From Closterium sp. Naga37s-1 (Eukaryota > Streptophyta > Zygnematophyceae > Desmidiales > Closteriaceae): a stretch of DNA of 64,000 nt. Below are positions 40,169 through 50,331 of the stretch, one piece after another. The DNA is taken from the NCBI GenBank assembly GCA_947471745.1, contig CANJKZ010000068.1, positions 4,169,501-4,233,500 on the forward strand, in the 5' to 3' direction. Below the pieces are notes generated by a model. The model was not told where the DNA came from and did not search any database. It saw only the letters and a program-made list of their open reading frames with translations. Position numbers and translations under genes: made by a program. Numbering within the stretch: position 1 is the stretch's first letter; the number at the start of each line of letters is the position of its first letter.

Positions 40169-43100
40169 CTCCCTTCGCACAGTCAGGGACCAGTTTCTCG
40201 CCCTCTCCCCCACTGACCTCACTGTCGACGTCCTCGAGAAGGAGCTCCTAGCAGCTGAGAAGAGCATTGTAGCTGTAGGTGCCTCTCGTGGTGACCCCCG
40301 CGCCCCCTTCTTTGAGGGGTGCTCTCCCTCCCCCCTCCTCCCCTCCATTGCATCTGCTGCTGCTGTCGACTTCCTCGGAGCTGAGAGGGTCGGGGCCGCG
40401 TCTGCTCCTAGTGGGAGACGCAAGGGCGGCAGGGGCAAGGGGGGCAGGGGTGGTGGAGGTGGAGGAGGGGGCGGCGGCGGTGGAGGAGGTGCGGGGGGCG
40501 GGGGTGGTGGCAGGAGTGGGAGTGGCGCGGGTGGTGGGGGGGTCAGTGGCGGCACAGGGGGTGGTGGCGGCGGCGACGGTGGTGGGGGTGGTGGAGGTGG
40601 TGCTGGCAGTGGTGGCGGCGGTGGAGCGGGTGGCGGGCGCGGTGGAACGGTGCAGCGTGGGGGGTTTGGCGGTGGCCAGAGGCAGCAGCAGCAGCGCCCC
40701 GGCGAGGCTCCCTCGCCCCAGCAGCTCCGTGAGTGGTACTCTCAGCGTGGTGGGTCTGGGGGAGGGGGTACCTGCCCGTATGTCATCCGCACAGGTGACC
40801 GCACTGGCCAGACTTGTGGGAGGTTTCACACTGCGCAGCGCTGTTTCTTTCGCCTCGACGACGCCTGGCGCGAGCAGTTTCCTGACGCCTCTGAGCTGCC
40901 CCGCTGGGCTGATCTGCTTAAGAAGGGGATTGATATCTTTGCTCTTGATTATGATGCTATTCTTGCTGCTATGTATGCATTGACTATTAGTGCTGAGGGT
41001 GACTGTTACCTGAGTGTTCCGCCTGACCCGGGCATTGGGACCAGTGAGGCTGCAGCTCTAGGTGCTAGCGCGTCTGCTGCTCTAGGTCCTGGTGAGGCTG
41101 CTGCCCTAGGTGCTAGTGCGTCTACGTCTGCTGGTGCCGCACCTACTGAGGCACTGCACACCTTCACACTGGACTCAGGTGCTTCCCGCTGTTTCTTTCG
41201 TGACCGCACTGCCCTCGAGCAGCTTCCTCGACCGGTTGCTGTCTCTCTGGCTGACCCCTCAGGGGGTCCGGTCCTTGCGACCTCCACCACTGCCCTCCCT
41301 TGTCCTGCTGTCCCGTCTGGCACGCTGTCGGGCCTCTACCTCCCCTCGTTCTCTACGAACTTGGTGGCGGGTTCCGCACTCCAGGACGCGGGTGTTCACC
41401 AGTTCACCCCGGCCTACGAGCGTGTGACGCACTGCACGTGTGCGCGGACGGGACGTCACCTCGCTACCTTCACTCGGCAGCCGGGGTTGGACTTGTACAC
41501 ACTGACCACTGAGTCTCCTCAGGTAGCTGCGTCTGCGTCTGCGTCAGGTCAGCTGTCGGCCCCCTGCTCGTGTCGCTCCCTGTCACACAGGACTGTCCTC
41601 TGGCACCACCGCCTTGGTCACCCGTCAGTGCAGCGCCTTCGCGGCATGCACTCCAGGTACCTTGTCTCTGGTCTTCCCAGGGTTCTACCTCCCCTCCCGC
41701 CCTCGCCTGCTCCTCCCTGTCTTCCCTGTGTCGAGGGGCGGCAGCGCGCCGCTCCTCACTCCTCCTCGTTCCCTCCCACAGAGGCTCCCCTGCAGACTCT
41801 CCACCTGGACGTGTGGGGCCCCGCCCGCGTCCGGGGACAGGGCCACGAGCGGTACTTTCTGCTGGTCGTCGACGACTACACGCGCTACACCACGGTCTTC
41901 CCCTTGCGTACCAAGGGTGAGGTCCCTGATGTCTTGATCCCCTGGATCCGCGCTGCTCGTCTCCATCTCCGCCAGCGGTTCCAGTCGGACTTTCCAGTCC
42001 TGCGTCTGCACTCTGACAGAGGTGGCGAGTTTTCCTCTGACCTCTTGGCAGCCTACTGTGCGGAGCACGGCATCACCCAGTCGTTCACGCTCCCGGCCTC
42101 TCCACAGCAGAATGGGATTGCTGAGCGCCGCATTGGTCTTGTCATGGAGGTCGCTCGTACCTCCATGATCCATGCGGCTGCCCCCCATTTCCTGTGGCCG
42201 TTTGCAGTGCGGTACGCCGCGCATCAGCTCAACCTCTGGCCCCGTGTCTCTGTTCCGGAGACCTCGCCTACCCTGCGTTGGACCGGGGAGGTTGGCGATG
42301 CGTCGGTGTTCCGAGTCTGGGGATGTCGAGCCTTTGTCCGCAATACGTCCGCGGACAAGCTCTCCTCCCGTGCCGTTCCCTGTGTCTTCCTTGGCTTTGT
42401 CCCTGACGCGCCTGGCTGGCAGTTTTACCACCCCACCTCGCGCCGGGTCTTCGCCTCTCAGGATGTCACCTTTGACGAGTCGGTACCCTTTTACCGTCTC
42501 TTCCCCTACCGCACTGCCCCGCTCCCCCCTCCGCCGCTCTTCCTCACGCCAGGTGCTGCTTCGGTAGACCCCCTCCCTCCCCAGGGTCCTGCTCCCTCAG
42601 GTGTTTCCCAGGTAGACCCGGTCGAGCCTGTCGAGGTAGCTGTTGACTCTGGTCCTGTGCGAGGTGCTGGGTCTGGGGGCGCTGAGCCTGCGGGTGCTGA
42701 GACTGGGGGTGCTGAGACTGGGGGTGCGGAGACTGGGGGTGCGGAGACTGCGGGTGCTGAGCCTGGAGGTACTGCGACTGGGGGTGTTGCGCCTAGAGGT
42801 GCTGAGGCTGGGGGCTTTGAGACTGACCGTACGGCGCCTGCTGGCGCTCCTTCTTCACAGCAGCTGCGTGGGTGGTACTCCCAGCGTTACAGCCTCCGTC
42901 GTGAGGCTACTGGAGCTGGGTGGTCTACTGGAGTTGGGACTAGTGGTCCTGCGGGTGCCTTGTCGCAGCCGGAGCCTCCCTCCCCTCAGCGGCTGCGTGA
43001 GTGGTACGCTCGGCGCTGCAGCCTCCGGAGTGGAGCTCCCGGTGTTGAGGTACAGCCCGCTGGAGACCCTACTGCTGTTGGAGGTCCTGGAGCTACTGGA

Positions 43101-45605
43101 GGTGCTGCTGGTGCTGCTGGAGGTACTGCTGGAGGTGCTGGAGGTGCTGCTGGAGCTGCTGGAGGTACTGGAGCTGCTGGAGGTGCTGCTGGAGGTGCTG
43201 GAGGTGCTGCTGGAGCTGCTGGAGGTGCTGCTAGAGCTGCTGGAGGTGCTGCTGGAGCTGCTGGAGGTGCTGCTGGAGCTGCTGGAGGTTCTGGTGCTGT
43301 CTCTGCTGCTGCTGGGGGCACTTCACGGCCGCGGCCGTACTTCGTTCCGCTCCTTCAGCAGGTTCTTGGTCAGCCGCCTCCTCCTAGTCCTCCTCCCTCC
43401 GTAGAGTGTCCTCCGCCTGTCCAGTCGAAGTCACAGCTACCGCCTGCCTCCCCGCTTCCTGGTCCTTCTCCCTACACTGGTCCGACAGGCGGGCTTACAG
43501 AGCGTCGTGAGCCTGAGTCTCGTCCTGTGTCACCTGTGTCCCGTCCTGTGTCACCTGTTCGTACTGCTTGCGCTAGTCGCCGTGCACCACGTGAGCGCCC
43601 GCCACCTGTCCCTGGCACACACTATATGACTCTGCGTCCTTCCACTGCTCCTCTGCGTGTCCCGTTGCCGTCTCCTCCTCCGTCCTCTCTTCCTACCCTT
43701 GCTGACCCGGAGTCTGACTCCGTTCGTGCTGCCAGTCCTACTGTCACGCGTCTCCTGGCCACTGCTGTCACTGACCCTTCTTTTGAGTCGGCTGCTGCGT
43801 CTGCCCTAGTTGCTGAGCTGGTCGACTTTGCTGCTCGTTGTCGTCTAGACTACGCTGCCAGTCTTGTTGCTGAGTCTGAGTCTGTCTGTCCTCCGTCCGT
43901 CGGGGGTGAGTGTGCTCTTAGCACGGACGTCCTTGAGGACAGAGAGGAGGACCTTGAGTGTCTTGCAGCCGCTGCGCCCCATCTCGTGTCCATGCTGATT
44001 GCCCCTGAAGGAGACCCGGATGCACCAGACATCCCGACTCCTCGATCGTACGCTGAGGCGATCGAGGGTCCCTACTCCTCACAGTGGCAGTCAGCCATGG
44101 ACGCAGAGATGGCTTCCTGGAAGTCCACAGGCACCTACGTCGACGAGGTTCCCCCACCTGGGGCGAACATCGTCAGTGGCATGTGGATTTTCAGGGTGAA
44201 GCGGCCGCCGGGTTCTCCGCCTGTCTTCAAGGCTCGTTACGTTGCTCGAGGCTTCAGTCAGCGAGAGGGAGTAGACTTCTTTCAGACCTTCTCCCCCACC
44301 CCGAAGATGACCACTCTTCGGGTACTACTGCACGTTGCTGCTCAGCGTGACTACGAGCTTCACTCTCTTGACTTCAGCACAGCTTTCTTGCAGGGCAGTC
44401 TGCACGAGGAGATCTGGCTGCGCCGCCCTCCTGGCTTCACTGGGTCGTTTCCTCCTGGTACCCAGTGGAGCCTCTGGCGGCCGGTCTACGGTCTCCGCCA
44501 GGCACCACGTGAGTGGCACGACACACTGAGGACTACTCTTGCGGCACTTGGGTTCGCTCCTTCTACTGCTGACCCGTCGCTGTTTCTACGCACCGACACT
44601 TCGCTGCCGCCGTTCTACATCCTCGTGTACGTCGACGACTTGGTCTTTGCCACTGCTGACACTGAGGCTCTCGCCCACGTGAAGTCGGAGCTGCAGAAGA
44701 GACACACGTGCACAGACCTGGGTGAACTGCGCAGCTACCTTGGCTTGCAGATCACCCGGGACAGAGCACGCCGCACCATTACCCTGACTCAGTCACACAT
44801 GGTGCAGCAGGTCCTTCAGCGCTTCGGCTTCACCTGGTCCTCAGCACAGGCCACTCCTCTGGCTGTAGGTCACTCGCTCTCAGCTCTGCCTTCGGATGAG
44901 TCCGTAGAGTCGAGTGGTCCTTACCCAGAGCTAGTTGGTTGCCTCATGTACCTGATGACTTGCACTCGTCCTGACCTAGCATACCCTCTTGGCCTTCTGG
45001 CCCGCTACGTGGCTCCTGGCAGGCACCGAAAGGTGCACTGGGATGCTGCAAAGAGGGTCTTGCGCTACTTGTGCAGTACATCGGGCATGGGGCTCGTGCT
45101 TGGAGGAGGGAACTCAGTTGTTCTCACTGGGCACTCAGACGCTTCTTGGGTTGACGACCAGGCTACTCAGCGGTCGTCACAGGGTTACACCTTCAGCCTT
45201 GGCTCTAGCTCAGTTTCGTGGCGCTCTACGCGTTCTTCTTCAGTTCTCAGCTCCAGTTGTGAGGCTGAGATCTACGCCACAGCCATGGCTGCACAGGAGT
45301 TACGCTGGCTCACCTACCTGCTGACCGACCTGGGAGAGCGGCCTAGTTCTCCTCCAGTGATGTACGTCGACAACAAGGCTGCCATTGCCTTGTGTGAGGA
45401 GCACAGACTGGAGCACAGAACGAAGCACATCGCTCTCCGTTACTTCCTTGCTCGAGAGCTGCAGCAGCGCGGTCAGCTTCGTCTACGTTACGTGGCCTCT
45501 CAGGCCAACACCGCTGATATATTCACCAAGGCACTTCAGCCTGGTGATCATCAGCGCTTCTGCACTTTGCTGGGGCTGGTGCCCACTTTTCCTCACTTGT
45601 TGTAG
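40068..45605 (+). CDS. Copia 3 gag C-terminus and pol polyprotein (about 1825 codons)
   Basis: The frame becomes gag-like from about 40127 (MYLTLYHLVTCLPDSL). Then a Gly-rich tract (40430-40690), protease (FTLDSGASRCFF), integrase zinc region (WHHRLGHPS ... CLPCVEG), core (DVWGPARV, LHSDRGGEFSS, NGIAERRIGL), an Ala/Gly-rich linker (42650-43330), RT (WIFRVKRPPGSPPVFKARYV, DFSTAFLQGSL, YVDDLVFATA) and RNase H (GHSDASWVDDQATQRS, CEAEIYATAM, YVDNKAAIAL, RTKHIALRYF). All catalytic positions I can name are present. It is the only copia here with a complete pol and is a candidate helper type for copia 2 and the small LTR elements. Confidence 0.92.
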   Translation: MTSATVPRSPPISSPRPPPPMYLTLYHLVTCLPDSLRTVRDQFLALSPTDLTVDVLEKELLAAEKSIVAVGASRGDPRAPFFEGCSPSPLLPSIASAAAVDFLGAERVGAASAPSGRRKGGRGKGGRGGGGGGGGGGGGGGAGGGGGGRSGSGAGGGGVSGGTGGGGGGDGGGGGGGGAGSGGGGGAGGGRGGTVQRGGFGGGQRQQQQRPGEAPSPQQLREWYSQRGGSGGGGTCPYVIRTGDRTGQTCGRFHTAQRCFFRLDDAWREQFPDASELPRWADLLKKGIDIFALDYDAILAAMYALTISAEGDCYLSVPPDPGIGTSEAAALGASASAALGPGEAAALGASASTSAGAAPTEALHTFTLDSGASRCFFRDRTALEQLPRPVAVSLADPSGGPVLATSTTALPCPAVPSGTLSGLYLPSFSTNLVAGSALQDAGVHQFTPAYERVTHCTCARTGRHLATFTRQPGLDLYTLTTESPQVAASASASGQLSAPCSCRSLSHRTVLWHHRLGHPSVQRLRGMHSRYLVSGLPRVLPPLPPSPAPPCLPCVEGRQRAAPHSSSFPPTEAPLQTLHLDVWGPARVRGQGHERYFLLVVDDYTRYTTVFPLRTKGEVPDVLIPWIRAARLHLRQRFQSDFPVLRLHSDRGGEFSSDLLAAYCAEHGITQSFTLPASPQQNGIAERRIGLVMEVARTSMIHAAAPHFLWPFAVRYAAHQLNLWPRVSVPETSPTLRWTGEVGDASVFRVWGCRAFVRNTSADKLSSRAVPCVFLGFVPDAPGWQFYHPTSRRVFASQDVTFDESVPFYRLFPYRTAPLPPPPLFLTPGAASVDPLPPQGPAPSGVSQVDPVEPVEVAVDSGPVRGAGSGGAEPAGAETGGAETGGAETGGAETAGAEPGGTATGGVAPRGAEAGGFETDRTAPAGAPSSQQLRGWYSQRYSLRREATGAGWSTGVGTSGPAGALSQPEPPSPQRLREWYARRCSLRSGAPGVEVQPAGDPTAVGGPGATGGAAGAAGGTAGGAGGAAGAAGGTGAAGGAAGGAGGAAGAAGGAARAAGGAAGAAGGAAGAAGGSGAVSAAAGGTSRPRPYFVPLLQQVLGQPPPPSPPPSVECPPPVQSKSQLPPASPLPGPSPYTGPTGGLTERREPESRPVSPVSRPVSPVRTACASRRAPRERPPPVPGTHYMTLRPSTAPLRVPLPSPPPSSLPTLADPESDSVRAASPTVTRLLATAVTDPSFESAAASALVAELVDFAARCRLDYAASLVAESESVCPPSVGGECALSTDVLEDREEDLECLAAAAPHLVSMLIAPEGDPDAPDIPTPRSYAEAIEGPYSSQWQSAMDAEMASWKSTGTYVDEVPPPGANIVSGMWIFRVKRPPGSPPVFKARYVARGFSQREGVDFFQTFSPTPKMTTLRVLLHVAAQRDYELHSLDFSTAFLQGSLHEEIWLRRPPGFTGSFPPGTQWSLWRPVYGLRQAPREWHDTLRTTLAALGFAPSTADPSLFLRTDTSLPPFYILVYVDDLVFATADTEALAHVKSELQKRHTCTDLGELRSYLGLQITRDRARRTITLTQSHMVQQVLQRFGFTWSSAQATPLAVGHSLSALPSDESVESSGPYPELVGCLMYLMTCTRPDLAYPLGLLARYVAPGRHRKVHWDAAKRVLRYLCSTSGMGLVLGGGNSVVLTGHSDASWVDDQATQRSSQGYTFSLGSSSVSWRSTRSSSVLSSSCEAEIYATAMAAQELRWLTYLLTDLGERPSSPPVMYVDNKAAIALCEEHRLEHRTKHIALRYFLARELQQRGQLRLRYVASQANTADIFTKALQPGDHQRFCTLLGLVPTFPHLL

Positions 45606-45835
45606 GCTTTACCTGTACTGTGATCTCTGTATATATACTCCTGCCTGTCTGCTCTGCTAGGTTGAGATCACCATTGTTGTTTGTGCTGCATATATACTTC
45701 TGCATGTGAACTGGCCATGTGGCCTTTTGCTTGTGCTCAGAATGTGTGGTGACGTTGTGATCCACCCTGAGCTTGCTTGCCTCTCTTGACTGGTCTTGTG
45801 ACCACTTGCTCTACCCCACTTTGCCTATGGGGGTG

Positions 45836-45961
45836 TGTCAAACACTATATGTGTTATTGTTGTGTAGGCTATAGTGGGTTAGCCTTTAGGGGGTACACAA
45901 ATCTAGGGTTTGGTACTTGTACTCCAACTTTTCATAGTTCAATCACTTCTTGTTTCTGACA
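45836..45961 (+). repeat. 3' LTR of copia 3
   Basis: 126 bp, starts TGTCAAACAC, ends TTTCTGACA, immediately after the CTATGGGGGTG polypurine tract. Confidence 0.85.
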
Positions 45962-47992
45962 TCGAGATCGTCTCGCCTGTGTTGCAGGCAGAGCTTGTCC
46001 TGGGACCCATCCAGGGCGTTGCTGATGCCGCAGGTGAGGAAAGCCCGTTGAATAAGCTCCTTGGGCACGGACTTCCAGGCCGCCGAGATCCACTTCAGCG
46101 TCAGCTCGACAGGAGGCTTCTTGATGTTGCCTGCCACGCAAATCCAGAAATAGAGTCAGCACAGGTGAAATAAATAAAAGCATAAACAGAGAGGCTGCAC
46201 ATCTCACCTTTCTTCGTCAAGATGTCGACCCCCTCACGCTCAAACCACTCCTGGTAGAGCTGGCGAACGGCGGCCTTGAAAGAGCGGTTAACCGCGACGT
46301 CGAGGGGTTGAATCTCCGAGGTGCAGCCAGCAGGGATAACCGCAGGGACCAGGTTGAGCTCGCCAAACTTCTTCTTCACCTCCGGGGTCAGGTGCCCGCG
46401 GTACGAATCGAGGACGAGCAGAGCCTTGCGGGGACGGACTCCGAACTTGGGGTTGATGTACGGCTTCACCGCCCCGTCCAGCCTCTCGATGACCCCGTCC
46501 GCGTCCATCCAACCGTTGGGATGGACCCCCACGTGGATATCTGCACAACATCAAAACCACGATGTTAGTTACCGTACGTTTTTTACCTGACATGAACATG
46601 CCACCGCGTAATCGACGTGTGCTTCATACCTGAAGGAAAATCTCCTTTGGGGACGGTCTTCCTTTTGAAGAAGACCCACGGCTTCAACTTCTCCCCGCTG
46701 GCGGTGCAGGCGAGCATCACGGTAACCCGCTCTTTCTGGTAGCCGCCGCTGCGGACGGGCACGGAGCGCGAGCCAACCTCTTCAACGGTGCGTTCGGATG
46801 GCATCTCGAGCCAGAGGGGCGTCTGGTCCGCGTTTAAGATCCACGGCAGGTCGATCTTGTACTGGCGGCGGGAGTGACGCACGTACGTCCAGAAGTTCTT
46901 GACATCAGTCTCGCAGTCTGGGACACGGGATGGGAGGAACAGAAAGCACAAACACAGAGTGAGAGCCGTGAATAGACGGTTCATACAAACAACAACACCA
47001 CCAAATAACTCACTTGACGAGAGCTTCTAGCCGACCCGGGTCTTCGCTCTGGTCGTCAGGTTCCAGCGGCGGCGAAAGCGCTGAGTCCATCGCTGAGAGC
47101 CGGCCCACTTTTCACCTGGGTGTAACTCTTTCATCACCTCGTGCGACCACTTCTGCAGTCATGCGATCGAGACGGCGAGGCACTTCTTGCGGTGGGCGAG
47201 AAACCTCCGGTACACCTCCGCTTCCATGTCGCGATACCACGAGCTCCTTCCGCGGCCGTGCAGGCGACAGCGTGCACCGTGCGCGCCCTCAAGCTCAGCC
47301 TTGCGGTTCTTCCACTCCGTGAGACACCTTCGGGAGATGCCGGATTCGCGAGACATGCGCCGCACACTCATCTCTCCGGCTTCGAGCTTCATAATCCATT
47401 GCAGCTTCTCATGCGAGGTGTAGGAATTGCGCCTGTGCTTTGTCGGCTTGTGCCTCGGGGAGGGAGGACGGGCATCACGATTATCGCGAGATGGGTGGGG
47501 CCTTTTTTTATTCGGAGGGGGGAAGGAGGGAATTGGAAGGTGCTCGGGGAGACCGTCAGCAGCCCAGAACTCCACGTCGTCGTCTGCACCGGTTGCGGAT
47601 TCGTCCAACGGGCAATCAGCCGGCGCTCCCTACCGTGGCTCCGGTGCGGAGGAAGATCCTTCGCCGCCGCTGCGTTCAGGCTCGGACAGGAAGGCGTCGA
47701 ACGCCGAGTAGCCAGGCGGGAGGAGAAGCTGCAGAACCCCCTGTCGCGGAACACCAACAGCAGGCGGGACAGGAGGGGCCGGAGGAACGGGAGGAATAGG
47801 AGGCGCCGGGGGAGCGAGAGGGGTAGGAGGCGTAGGAGGAGTGGGAGGAACGGGAGGCACTACTGGTTGTGATGGAGGGACGGGCGCAGGGCGCGACTGC
47901 CATTGAGAGTAGTCACGGGTGTCTCTGCGGGTACTTTCTCTAGCAGCAGGTTGGCGGCGGAACAAGAAATGCGTGCCTGGAAGGCCCGCCAT
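45962..47992 (-). pseudogene. Tigger/pogo-like transposase (DDE_1), four exons, two stops
   Basis: Exon 1 47992-47015: Pro-rich N-terminus, then helix-turn-helix (EKLQWIMKLEAGEMSVRRMSRESGISRRCL) and CENP-B-like DNA-binding part (QRWTQRFRRRWNL). Exon 2 about 46917-46630: first catalytic Asp in LNADQTPLWLEMP. Exon 3 46540-46208: second Asp in LLVLDSYRGH and third in CTSEIQPLDVAVNRSFK. Exon 4 46130-45962, cut by copia 3. Exon 2/3 and 3/4 phases match; exon 1/2 fits only if the acceptor is 8 bases further in. In-frame stops at 47630 (TAG) and 47159 (TGA) make this copy inactive. Such enzymes cut at terminal inverted repeats and insert at TA. Confidence 0.85.
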
Positions 47993-48095
47993 GGCCACGG
48001 AAGGCCAAACGAACGAAGAAAACTGAATCAAAAGCTGAGAATGAGGGCCGTATGAAGCCCTCGCCCGAGACCCCTTCAGTTTTGCGGCCCGGCTT

Positions 48096-48222
48096 CCTCT
48101 GCGGGGAAAGTCCAGCCACAGTCAAGATTCCCCGCAGAGGAGCTGAGCTGGGAAGCTCTTTGCCTCTGTGGCAGGGAATCTTGATGTTGATGGGCACGTC
48201 GTGGCTGAGCCACGACGTGCCC
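48096..48222. repeat. Cluster of perfect hairpins upstream of the transposase gene
   Basis: CCTCTGCGGGGAA (48096) pairs with TTCCCCGCAGAGG (48128-48140). GGGCACGTCGTGGCT (48192-48206) pairs with AGCCACGACGTGCCC (48208-48222) across one base. CAAGATTCCC and GGGAATCTTG pair across both. All lie within 230 bases of the transposase ATG. Confidence 0.85.
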
Positions 48223-48634
48223 ACGATCGCATGCAACCATGATTGGGCCGCTATGATCAGGGCTCACTTTATCAGAATTTTTTGGTCTGAATTTCTGGAT
48301 TCTGAACACATTTTTACTGGTTCATCTGATGCCGTAGACATGCTGTTTAATTTCGTCTGATTTTTTTAGAGAAGCTTTTTCTATTCATCTGATTTCTCAG
48401 ACAGCCTTATACAGTTCGTCTGAGATTGCAGATATCGAGTATTTTTCGACTGAAGGCAAAACTCTCGAAACAGGCAGACTATAAGATACGAACTGGAAAC
48501 CTCAGTTTTCACTGCTCCATATTCTACTGACTGGACCATTAGAGCTGTTCATCGCTATTACTTGGTTTTTTTAATCATATTTGAGAGTATATTGCTTGCT
48601 AGCTTTATATCTTCTCAGACAAGTATTTAGGATT

Positions 48635-48913
48635 TGTAAGGATTTTTTCGGATTCTTGACTGGGTCACACTGTACGCGTACAACCCCGACTTTCGGAAAA
48701 CCAGGCTCGGTCCGTCGACCTCGCCTTCCGAGCCACTACCGCGTCGCCTTCGGGTTTCCCAACCCCGAACCTGCACCCAACCATCTCGCGACCCCGCGAC
48801 CTCGGCCTAGCTAGCTTCGCTATATTAGTCCTAGGCCTCGTTGTGTTCTCAGACGTTGTAATCACTTCCGTATTATTGAGTTCTGCGCACTCTTCCTTTC
48901 ACAACTCATAACA
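48635..48913 (+). repeat. 5' LTR of gypsy 2
   Basis: 279 bp, TGTAAGGATT...CTCATAACA. Confidence 0.92.
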
Positions 48914-49120
48914 CTTGGTATCAGAGCCTAATTTCCTAGGTTACCCTCGCGTTTCCGGGGTAGTTTGTAGGAGGGGAGCGATAGACTTGGTGGGCTGTTA
49001 AGCGGTCGGCCCGTGGAATAGATCCGATTATTCCACTCCGACTACGATAGCATTAACGCCTTCACCGAAGTCAGAAAAATCGCTAGCCACCCCCTGCCCG
49101 TTAGACGAAGCCTGCGACAC

Positions 49121-50251
49121 ATGGACCAGGCGGAGTTCAATGAGTTCATGCAACAGTTCCGGATGATGCAGGCCAACATGCAGACGATCTCTGCAGAAAT
49201 GGCGCGTCTTCGGGAGGAAAACGCCGAACTACACCAGGCGCGTGGTGAAGCGCGCCAGGAGTCGCCTGTCGTGGACGACGCAAGTAGCAGCACTGCACCA
49301 GATGAGCGGGTCTGGAGCGAGCTGGAAGGCGAGATGGATGCAGACGAGGCGAGGCAGGCGCAGCAGCAACAGCCACCGCAACAGTCGCGTGCAGCACCGA
49401 CACGTGCAGCGGTGACGACGACGGCGACGCCGGCAGCAATGCCAACGGCCCCGATGGCAGCAACGGCTTTTGTTAAAATCAAGCCGACAAACCCGCCCCC
49501 GTTTAACCCAAGTGACAAGTTCGTCACTGTTTCTGCATGGTTGTTCGGCGTGGAGGTGTTTTTTAATGCTGCCATGATTTATGACGATGCCACCCGCATT
49601 AATTTCGCAGTTTCACTGTTGCGAGGACCTGCGCTGGAGTGGTGGAGGCGAACGCTGCAGCACGAAGGGACTTCGGCAGGAATAGCACGTGCGAACGACG
49701 GGACTTCAACACCTGTCACGCATCAGGCAGCATCAATTTTTGGGACGGCTACGATACGCACATGGAGGGAGTGGGGCGCCGCCTTGCGAACCAGGTTCGA
49801 GCACATATCCGCCTCGGACTCTGCTCGCATGAAGTTGCGTGCCTGGAAGCAGCTGACTTCGGTCCAAGACTACACCAGCATGTTCTGCAACTTGGCGGAC
49901 CAAGTGGACGACATGAGCGATGCGGAGCGGTTGGATCGCTACGTGGCGGGCCTGAAATACGAGATACAGTATGAGGTCCGACGAACCCGGCCACGCAGCT
50001 TCAACGACGCCGTCCGAGAAGCCGAGTCAACGGATGCGCTGATGCAGTGGGCGAGATCGAGCTCCCGGGAGGGCCCTCGATTTCGTGGATCGACTCAGCA
50101 GCCCACGATCAACGGCGTGGATGCACCAAGCCGAGCCCTTGGGCCGTGCTTTTTATGCAACCAGCTGGGCCACCTGAAAAAAGACTGCCTGAGGCTTAAG
50201 CAGGGGAAGAAGAACGACGGAGAAGGGTCGGGAAAAGATACGAGTCAGTAG
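49121..50251 (+). CDS. Gypsy 2 gag
   Basis: 376 codons from ATG 49121. N-terminal coiled coil (residues about 1-50), Gln/Ala-rich linker, retrotransposon gag domain (FNPSDKFVTVSAWLFGVEVFF, LLRGPALEWWRR, YVAGLKYEIQYEV) and zinc knuckle CFLCNQLGHLKKDC near the end. It forms the particle shell. Stop TAG at 50249. Confidence 0.9.
   Translation: MDQAEFNEFMQQFRMMQANMQTISAEMARLREENAELHQARGEARQESPVVDDASSSTAPDERVWSELEGEMDADEARQAQQQQPPQQSRAAPTRAAVTTTATPAAMPTAPMAATAFVKIKPTNPPPFNPSDKFVTVSAWLFGVEVFFNAAMIYDDATRINFAVSLLRGPALEWWRRTLQHEGTSAGIARANDGTSTPVTHQAASIFGTATIRTWREWGAALRTRFEHISASDSARMKLRAWKQLTSVQDYTSMFCNLADQVDDMSDAERLDRYVAGLKYEIQYEVRRTRPRSFNDAVREAESTDALMQWARSSSREGPRFRGSTQQPTINGVDAPSRALGPCFLCNQLGHLKKDCLRLKQGKKNDGEGSGKDTSQ
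50230..50236 (+). promoter_or_regulatory. Candidate -1 ribosomal frameshift site between gag and pol
   Basis: Heptamer G GGA AAA in the gag frame fits X XXY YYZ, 13 bases before the gag stop. The pol frame, read across the small-element insertion after removing it and one CTATC, is open from 50200 and is the -1 frame relative to gag. Confidence 0.5.
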
Positions 50252-50331
50252 CAGAAGGGCCACCTACTGACGAGACCCTGTCGCCCGACAATCACCATCC
50301 ACACCGGGTCGTGGTACCGATCAGAGCTATC

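Larger units (their letters stand above)
39532..45961 (+). mobile_element. Copia 3: near-complete Ty1/copia element without 5' LTR
   Basis: It contains leader, gag, full pol, polypurine CTATGGGGGTG and a 3' LTR at 45836-45961 (126 bp, TGTCAAAC...TTCTGACA). It interrupts exon 4 of the Tigger-like transposase at CTCGA. The 5' LTR is missing. A single frame change in gag (see CDS entries) separates it from a continuous polyprotein. Confidence 0.85.

Noticed and set aside
42650..43330. Collagen-like Gly/Ala repeats as a separate structural gene
   Set aside because: They are an in-frame low-complexity linker between integrase and RT of copia 3.
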